DNA from: Methanoculleus sp.
Lineage (GTDB): Archaea; Halobacteriota; Methanomicrobia; Methanomicrobiales; Methanoculleaceae
Direction of reading: 5' to 3'
NCBI GenBank assembly: GCA_023230425.1
Contig: JALNXI010000058.1
Location: 1 to 10,387 of the forward strand
Length of the DNA stretch: 10,387 bases
Made by a program: the position numbers and the translations under genes. Below, piece after piece: positions 6,570 through 10,387 of the stretch; the first letter of the stretch is position 1; every line of letters begins with the position of its first letter. The notes beneath the pieces are model-generated. The model was not told the origin of the DNA. It saw only the letters and a list, made by a program, of their open reading frames with translations, and did not search any database.

Positions 6570-7153
6570 CCGGAAACCTGCTCATCACCGGGCGGCCCGG
6601 CTCCGGGAAGACCACACTCATACGCCTTCTTGCGGAACGTTTCGCTGGTTGCTCGCCGGCCGGGTTCTACACCCTCGAAGTCCGGACGGGAGGAGAGCGG
6701 GTGGGATTCGATCTCGTGAGCCTCGCCGGAGACCGGCGGTCCTTCGCTCGAACCGGGTTTCCGGGCCCCTGCCGTGTGGGCAGGTATGGGGTCGATATTG
6801 AGGGGTTTGAGGAGTTTCTGGCATCCGTCCCGTTCTCTGCACCGGACGTCCGCCTCGTAATCATCGACGAGATCGGGAAGATGGAGTGCTATTCTGGAGT
6901 TTTCCGGAGGGTTGTGCGGGAGGTGCTCGATGCCGCCACTCCCTGTGTGGCGACAGTTGCACAACGGGGCGTCCCGGGCCTTGACCAGCTCAAGACCCGG
7001 GCTGATGTCCGGGTCGTGGAGGTGACCCGGTCGAACCGTGACGGCCTCCTGCCGGAACTTGAGGCGAGGGTGCGGCGCCTGGTGGGCGCCGGGCCAGGGG
7101 GAGCGGGGCAGGGTGGAAACGATCGACGTAAATCCGACAAGAAACCGAAGTAA
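6566..7153 (+). CDS. THEP1-type nucleoside-triphosphatase
   Basis: THEP1 enzymes hydrolyse a broad range of NTPs in vitro; their cell role is unclear. The protein has Walker A GRPGSGKTT (9-17), Walker B VRLVIIDEIGKMEC (Asp101-Glu102) and the family features AGFYTLEVR and ATVAQRG. With start GTG 6566 it has 195 residues, near the family length. This start overlaps the amzA stop and has a Shine-Dalgarno ggagagg (6549-6555) at good spacing. The longer frame from 6461 runs inside amzA and gives an N-terminus foreign to the family. The last 20 or so residues are Gly-, Lys- and Arg-rich and probably disordered. The T-run at 7227-7233 may end the transcript. Confidence 0.92.
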   Translation: MTGNLLITGRPGSGKTTLIRLLAERFAGCSPAGFYTLEVRTGGERVGFDLVSLAGDRRSFARTGFPGPCRVGRYGVDIEGFEEFLASVPFSAPDVRLVIIDEIGKMECYSGVFRRVVREVLDAATPCVATVAQRGVPGLDQLKTRADVRVVEVTRSNRDGLLPELEARVRRLVGAGPGGAGQGGNDRRKSDKKPK

Positions 7154-7568
7154 ACTTCCGGGATGTTGCGCACATCTCGAATATTCAGGATATCTGCGGA
7201 TAGTATATTTACTGCACAATTTAAATGTTTTTTCTAGAAATATGCTGATATTGTAGTTTTAACGCTGATTCAGAAGGAAATTGCACGAATGTAAAAGCAT
7301 AATGTTTTTATCCTGCCATTCCGACCTTAACGATTGCCCCCAATATATTTTTCCGACTTTCTTCCGTTTCGTTCTATCGTCCTGGAGTGGATGCCTGCTG
7401 TCGCACCTTCTCCTGCACTCACGTACCGGTCGGCCCTCCGAGGTCGCCAGTCGCGTCCGCCAGACCGGCCCGTGTCACCTCCACCTCCGCAGCCCTGATG
7501 GCGACGGCCCTACGGGCGGGGTTCCGCTCCCCCCTCTGCCGTGCCGCCATCCCCCGGCTCAGGCGTGA
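7154..7568 (+). other. Gap with an AT-rich island; no convincing gene
   Basis: About 7190-7345 is much richer in A/T than the rest of the window. It holds TATA-like tatattta (7204-7211), palindromes ATTTAAAT (7219-7226) and TTTCTAGAAA (7231-7240), and two T-runs within similar strings (aaatgttttttc and taatgtttttat). The T-runs may be terminators for the THEP1 transcript; a small RNA is possible but unproven. The rest, about 7400-7568, is GC-rich. On the minus strand a 43-residue frame (7550 to 7419, starting MAARQRGERNPARRAV) begins 18 nt after the regulator's stop, but it lacks a ribosome binding site and is not listed as a gene. Confidence 0.5.
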
Positions 7569-7775
7569 TCACGCCAGGTCCTCGTCCTCGAATGTGAAGA
7601 CTTCCTCTATGGTGGAGCCGAGCGTCCGGGCCACCTTGTAGGCGAGTTTCAGGGAGGGATTGTACGTCCCTTTCTCGAGGAAGACGATCGTCTCCCGCCG
7701 GACACCGACCTGGTGTGCCAATTCCTCCTGGGTAAGCCCCATCTTCGCCCGGAGTTCCCGGATCCGGGTCTTCAC
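7569..7775 (-). CDS. Small Xre/HTH_3 transcriptional regulator
   Basis: With GTG 7775 as start this is a 68-residue single-domain DNA-binding protein. The helix-turn-helix covers LTQEELAHQVGVRRETIVFLEKG (about 14-36), followed by YNPSLKLAYKVARTLGSTIEEVF, the classic Xre/Cro fold of the small archaeal and Gram-positive regulators often paired with membrane proteins. The GTG overlaps the TGA of the upstream DUF2178-like gene (GTGA). The upstream extension of this frame gives an N-terminus that is only a shadow of the membrane protein gene. As last gene of the unit, it probably binds the twin TGTTA-N8-TAACA sites at 8548-8586 and represses its own operon; this is inferred. Confidence 0.9.
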   Translation of the reverse strand: MKTRIRELRAKMGLTQEELAHQVGVRRETIVFLEKGTYNPSLKLAYKVARTLGSTIEEVFTFEDEDLA

Positions 7776-8155
7776 CCAACGTCCCCCTTCCGGAGCAGGT
7801 GCCATTCGGCGGCGCTCGCGCTGAACCCCATGAGGAGGAAGAGGAAGACCAGTAACTCCCTCCCGCTCAGCCTGACCATGCCGGTGATGTCGAGGAGGAG
7901 CAGGAGCATCAGGACGCCAAACGAGGCTTGCCAGGCATACGAACATGCGAACGCCCGGATCTTGCGGAACCGTTCGTCGTTGGGGGGACCTTCGTCGGTC
8001 TTCATCCGTTCCATCACGGCCCCGAAGACCAGCAGGATACCGAAGGGGATGAGGAGGATGGGAATCCAGGGGTTCAGTCCGGGGAGAACCAGGGCAACGG
8101 CGATCCCCGCGAGGATGCATACGCCGCCGGCCGCGGCCTGCACCGCCGGTCTCAT
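7772..8155 (-). CDS. DUF2178-like four-helix membrane protein, second copy
   Basis: The 127-residue protein starts at ATG 8155, overlapping the previous gene's stop (ATGA), with a gggag ribosome binding sequence just upstream. Four hydrophobic segments are seen at about 8-24, 29-48, 73-89 and 97-115. Between helices two and three lies a charged loop with NDERFRKIRAFACSYAW, and the protein ends LRKGDVG. Both features match its upstream neighbour (SDERMKKLGAYGLSYSW and FRQGDVA), so the two arose by tandem duplication and may form a hetero-oligomer. Proteins of this kind have no known biochemical function. They are commonly found next to a small Xre regulator, as here. Confidence 0.85.
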   Translation of the reverse strand: MRPAVQAAAGGVCILAGIAVALVLPGLNPWIPILLIPFGILLVFGAVMERMKTDEGPPNDERFRKIRAFACSYAWQASFGVLMLLLLLDITGMVRLSGRELLVFLFLLMGFSASAAEWHLLRKGDVG

Positions 8156-8538
8156 GCCACGTCTCCCTGCCGGAAGAAGTACCACTGGAAGATGCGGGCG
8201 GAGAGCGCCATCAGCAGGATGGTGACGAACAGCACGCCCCCGACCGGGAGGGTGAGTACGCCGAGGTAGTCTACCCAGAAGAGGATCGCAAGGAAGACGA
8301 GGGTGAGCAGCCACGAGTACGAGAGGCCGTATGCCCCGAGTTTCTTCATCCGCTCATCGCTCTCCGGTTCATCCCGAAACCTCCAATGCCGCATGGCAAC
8401 AACCGCGATGGTCACAAGACCGATCGTCACCAGAATTGAGGAGAGTGCCTCGATTCCATCTATGAGGAACGGAAGGAGGAGCCCGGCAGCCGCGAGAACC
8501 GCTCCCGCCGCAATCTTTATCGCGTATCGCGTCTTCAT
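8152..8538 (-). CDS. DUF2178-like four-helix membrane protein, first copy
   Basis: From ATG 8538 the protein has 128 residues. It has a basic start (MKTRYAIKI) and hydrophobic segments at about 8-25, 32-49, 70-89 and 93-113. The cytoplasmic loop carries DEPESDERMKKLGAYGLSYSW, and the tail reads FFRQGDVA. The ribosome binding sequence GGTGA (8547-8543) lies 4 nt before the ATG. The frame continues upstream to 8655, but that part runs through the promoter and has no start signal. It is the first of three tightly overlapping genes: two membrane paralogs and the regulator. The role is unknown; in the absence of other enzymes nearby, a signalling or membrane-stress module under the regulator's control is a guess. 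Confidence 0.87.
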   Translation of the reverse strand: MKTRYAIKIAAGAVLAAAGLLLPFLIDGIEALSSILVTIGLVTIAVVAMRHWRFRDEPESDERMKKLGAYGLSYSWLLTLVFLAILFWVDYLGVLTLPVGGVLFVTILLMALSARIFQWYFFRQGDVA

Positions 8539-8542
8539 CGAC

Positions 8543-8755
8543 TCACCTGTTAGGTATATATAACATTGTGTTAGAAGTATATAACATTTTTGTGCCGGTA
8601 GGGCGAAGCGTGCCCGCCCGGGCGAACAGGGTCGGGAAGGTGCCGTGTACCGCAAGATGGGAGGCTTGCCGGGGTCTCCCCCGAAAACGCGTGAGCGCTA
8701 CCGGCCGGGGGCCCGGTTTGAGGGGTTCCGAGGCAGTCTCGCAGGCCATAGTCAT
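8543..8755 (-). CDS. Possible 70-residue upstream ORF with strong ribosome binding site
   Basis: ATG 8755 follows GGGAGGT (8768-8762) at 6 nt, the best Shine-Dalgarno sequence in the window. The frame runs to TGA 8543, 4 nt before the ATG of the first DUF2178-like gene, with the stop lying inside that gene's GGTGA. A possible TATA box is at 8803-8810. The peptide (MTMACETASEPLKPGPRPVA to MLYIPNR) is not recognised. Its last 17 codons read through the twin operators, so that part cannot have been shaped only as protein. It may be a real small protein, a translated leader that couples to the membrane genes, or a decayed gene that kept its start signals. Confidence 0.35.
   Translation of the reverse strand: MTMACETASEPLKPGPRPVALTRFRGRPRQASHLAVHGTFPTLFARAGTLRPTGTKMLYTSNTMLYIPNR
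8548..8586 (-). promoter_or_regulatory. Twin TGTTA-N8-TAACA operators over the promoter of the DUF2178/Xre operon
   Basis: Two dyads of identical build occur: 8548-8565 and 8569-8586. Each has TGTTA and TAACA arms and an 8-bp spacer. They are 3 bp apart, so their centres are 21 bp apart, two turns of B-DNA, on one face of the helix. On the minus strand the upstream dyad contains the TATA-like TTATATAC (centre near 8581). That places the transcription start near 8554, inside the downstream dyad and before the GGTGA of the first gene. A protein bound to both sites would block TBP and the start. The natural candidate is the Xre regulator encoded at the end of the operon. Confidence 0.7.
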
Positions 8756-8799
8756 CGATTTACCTCCCACCCCGGCCCAACCAGGGCAAGGGCAAGGCC

Positions 8800-9339
8800 C
8801 TACCTATATTGAGGGCCTGCCGGGTCGGCATCAAGAATAACTATCGGCGGTGAGGTGAGCACCTTAAACCTGACGGGGATATCCTCAATCCCCATGCTCC
8901 TTGCCTGCCTATCAAGCATCGCATACAACGATTCTATCGAGAAGGCCGTCTCAGGAGGAGGCGGACCGTTCCAGAGACCAACCTCGAGATATCCTTCGAT
9001 ACCGTAGCCGAAACCGATGACGTTCCCCGCGGGGTAGAGGTAGCGCTCCCTCATCAGATCGTGGCTGGCGCCGGTGAAGTTATCGAGATCAGAGTACGAC
9101 GCACTCTTCCCGCCCTTCGAGAAGGGGAGCCCTCCGAGTGTGATGGTTACGGGCTCCCTCTTGTTCAGGCTGGCCTTAAGAAGGAAGACTCCGTCTCCGG
9201 TGAATGCCGGTTGAGACGGTTTGAATCCCCCGGGATGTATTGCCTGCTCCTGGCCCCCGGCATCGCCGGACAGACAGGCTCCTGCAAGGAGACAGACCCC
9301 GAGGATGAGAGCACCGATCAGGATGAACGTTCTTTTCAT
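8800..9339 (-). CDS. Predicted lipoprotein, function unknown
   Basis: From ATG 9339 the protein has 179 residues. The start MKRTFILIGALILGVCLLAGAC is a signal peptide with lipobox LAGAC (Cys22), so it is probably anchored outside the cell. The mature part has no domain I recognise. Visible features are EPVTITLGGLPFSKGG, a DLDNFTGASHDLMRERYLYP segment, GFGYGIEGYLEVGLW and a C-terminal MGIEDIPVRFKV followed by PPIVILDADPAGP, which suggests beta strands. An aggtg sequence lies a few bases upstream of the ATG. A longer frame to 9423 extends into untranslated leader and is not preferred. It lies upstream of the membrane-protein operon in the same direction, 45 nt before the small ORF at 8755. Confidence 0.78.
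   Translation of the reverse strand: MKRTFILIGALILGVCLLAGACLSGDAGGQEQAIHPGGFKPSQPAFTGDGVFLLKASLNKREPVTITLGGLPFSKGGKSASYSDLDNFTGASHDLMRERYLYPAGNVIGFGYGIEGYLEVGLWNGPPPPETAFSIESLYAMLDRQARSMGIEDIPVRFKVLTSPPIVILDADPAGPQYR
8803..8810 (-). promoter_or_regulatory. Possible TATA box ahead of the 8755 ORF
   Basis: AATATAGG on the minus strand overlaps the last codons (Gln-Tyr-Arg) of the lipoprotein gene. It would give a start near 8780 and a leader of about 25 nt containing the GGGAGGT site. Confidence 0.3.
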
Positions 9340-9430
9340 GCAGCACCTGCTTTTCCTCTGCGGCCGGCGATCCCCCCGCGCCGGCCCCTGAGTAATGGGT
9401 ACCTGAACGGCTCGCCTCTTCAACCCTTTG

Positions 9431-9442
9431 CATTATATAATG
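9431..9442 (-). promoter_or_regulatory. Palindromic TATA box, promoter of the 9339 lipoprotein gene
   Basis: CATTATATAATG is a perfect 12-bp palindrome and a strong TATA-like element in GC-rich DNA. It lies about 97 nt upstream of ATG 9339, giving a leader of about 70 nt. Being symmetric, it cannot by itself fix the direction; no supported gene begins close downstream on the plus strand. Confidence 0.5.
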
Positions 9443-9718
9443 GCCCTCCTTGCGGCTTGTGCCGGGTATAGGGGCCGGCATCCCGACCCTGTGAGAACCC
9501 GCCATCCTGCCGGCAACCACTGCCGCAGATACCCCGACGCGATCGCCGCGATAGAATATGCGCGGCGCACGCGGTGCCCGCAGACGGCGGGAGAGCCGGG
9601 GAGAGGAGATGTTCGCCCGGGATGCGATATCTGCAATTTTTAGAGATTTCGCCAAAACCTTAATTTTGGTTGAGAATCTTTGAATGCTGATCACCCACGA
9701 TTGCAAGCAGGGTCAACT
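9443..9718 (+). other. Divergent intergenic region upstream of the trehalose-phosphate synthase gene
   Basis: About 9450-9630 is GC-rich with no supported gene; short frames on both strands lack start signals and known motifs. From about 9635 the DNA becomes AT-rich. CCAAAA (9652-9657) and TTTTGG (9664-9669) form a dyad around ccttaa, which could hold the TATA element or an operator for the gene at 9719. Confidence 0.45.
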
Positions 9719-10387
9719 ATGAACAGGCTACTGATTGTTTCAAACAGGCTTCCGATCAGCGTCTCCCGGAAGAACGGCGACCTTCACCTGCAACGGAGCG
9801 TCGGCGGTCTTGCCACCGGAGTCGGCTCTTTCTACAAGTCCTACGAGAGCCTCTGGGTCGGCTGGCCTGGCATGAACGTTCAGAGAAAGCAGGAAGAGGA
9901 GAAAGACCGGATCATCGAAACGCTCAGAAAAGAGCGATGTCACCCGGTTTTCCTCTCACCGTATGACATCAAGCACTACTACGACGGATTCTGCAACAAC
10001 ACCCTCTGGCCGCTCTTCCATTACTTCAATCACTTCGCAGACTACGATCCGAAGATGTGGAGCGTCTACCTCCGGGTGAACGAGAAGTTCTGCGATGCCG
10101 TGATGGAAGTGGCCCGGCCCGACGACGTCATCTGGGTCCACGACTACCACCTGATGCTCCTGCCGCAGATGCTCCGGGAGCGCCTGCCCGATGCGGAGAT
10201 CGGCTACTTCCATCACATCCCCTTCCCGTCATTTGAAGTGTTCCGGAACCTGCCCTGGCGGCGGGAGATCCTCTCCGGCCTGCTTGGGGCGGACCTCATC
10301 GGGTTTCACACCTACGGCTACGTCCGCCACTTCCTCTCCAGCGTCCGGCGGATCCTCGGGCACGAGCACTCCTTCGGGGAGGTCCGG
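9719..10387 (+). CDS. otsA: Trehalose-6-phosphate synthase, GT20 family (3' end outside window)
   Basis: The enzyme joins a nucleotide-activated glucose to glucose-6-phosphate to form trehalose-6-phosphate, a step in making the osmoprotectant trehalose. The 223 visible codons show the GT20 donor-loop and substrate residues: VSNRLP (Arg10), VGGLATGV (28-35), LWVGWPG (45-51), WPLFHYF, WVHDYHLMLLP (from Trp139) and GYFHHIPFPSFEVFRNLPWR. The string LLGADLIGFHTYGYVRHFLSSVRRILG resembles the group of synthases fused to a trehalose-phosphate phosphatase domain, so the full protein may be bifunctional; this cannot be checked here. ATG 9719 is the first Met and starts directly at the SNRLP strand; its upstream bases (agggtcaact) give only a weak ribosome binding match. 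Confidence 0.93.
   Translation, partial: MNRLLIVSNRLPISVSRKNGDLHLQRSVGGLATGVGSFYKSYESLWVGWPGMNVQRKQEEEKDRIIETLRKERCHPVFLSPYDIKHYYDGFCNNTLWPLFHYFNHFADYDPKMWSVYLRVNEKFCDAVMEVARPDDVIWVHDYHLMLLPQMLRERLPDAEIGYFHHIPFPSFEVFRNLPWRREILSGLLGADLIGFHTYGYVRHFLSSVRRILGHEHSFGEVR

Noticed and set aside
7281..7641. Plus-strand frames in the gap before the Xre gene
   Set aside because: No ribosome binding site, biased Arg/Ser/Pro content typical of antisense frames, and overlap with the regulator's 3' end.
9428..9643. Plus-strand 71-residue frame in the divergent intergenic region
   Set aside because: The frame begins at the palindromic TATA element, lacks a ribosome binding site and its peptide looks random.
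1..10387. CRISPR array, tRNA, rRNA or a tnpA transposase gene
   Set aside because: Looked for by eye on both strands; no regularly spaced repeats, no cloverleaf-like pattern with the TTC arm, and no Y1 transposase HUH motif were seen.

Overview
This window looks like the chromosome of a methanogenic archaeon of the Methanomicrobiales, most like Methanoculleus. This is inferred from recognised families and gene style, not from a search. The DNA is GC-rich. Genes sit in short operons, several with start/stop overlaps. Promoters carry archaeal TATA boxes, two of them placed about 27 nt from an ATG, as for leaderless transcripts. The families seen (a two-gene SufC/SufB system, archaemetzincin, THEP1 NTPase, an IS1341-type TnpB, DUF2178 membrane proteins beside a small Xre regulator, a GT20 trehalose-phosphate synthase) fit such a host.

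Layout. 1-1512 (minus): sufC followed by sufB, whose 3' end lies outside the window; this is an Fe-S cluster assembly operon. 1521-3867 is an accessory patch. It holds a possible 45-residue leaderless gene (1747-1884), an IS200/IS605-group element with a tnpB gene broken by one in-frame TGA, its right-end hairpin, and, abutting it, a DNA methyltransferase that has lost its N-terminal part including the catalytic motif IV. 3878-5150 (minus): a promoter drives a 54-residue remnant of a HAD phosphatase, then a predicted lipoprotein with a transglutaminase-like domain and a YN heptad tail. 5297-5800 (plus): an unassigned cysteine-rich protein. 6033-7153 (plus): archaemetzincin amzA overlapping a THEP1-type NTPase. 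7154-7568: a gap with an AT-rich island and no convincing gene.

7569-9339 (minus): a lipoprotein, a small ORF with a strong ribosome binding site, two DUF2178-like four-helix membrane proteins, and a small Xre-type regulator. The last three overlap by start/stop codons and form one unit. Its promoter carries two TGTTA-N8-TAACA dyads exactly 21 bp (two helical turns) apart, which I read as the operator for autoregulation by the regulator. 9719-10387 (plus): the start of a trehalose-6-phosphate synthase, truncated by the window edge.

The most interesting points are the twin-operator membrane-protein/regulator operon, the promoter-driven HAD remnant coupled to the lipoprotein gene, and the split TnpB beside a decapitated methyltransferase. 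I see no CRISPR array, tRNA or rRNA.
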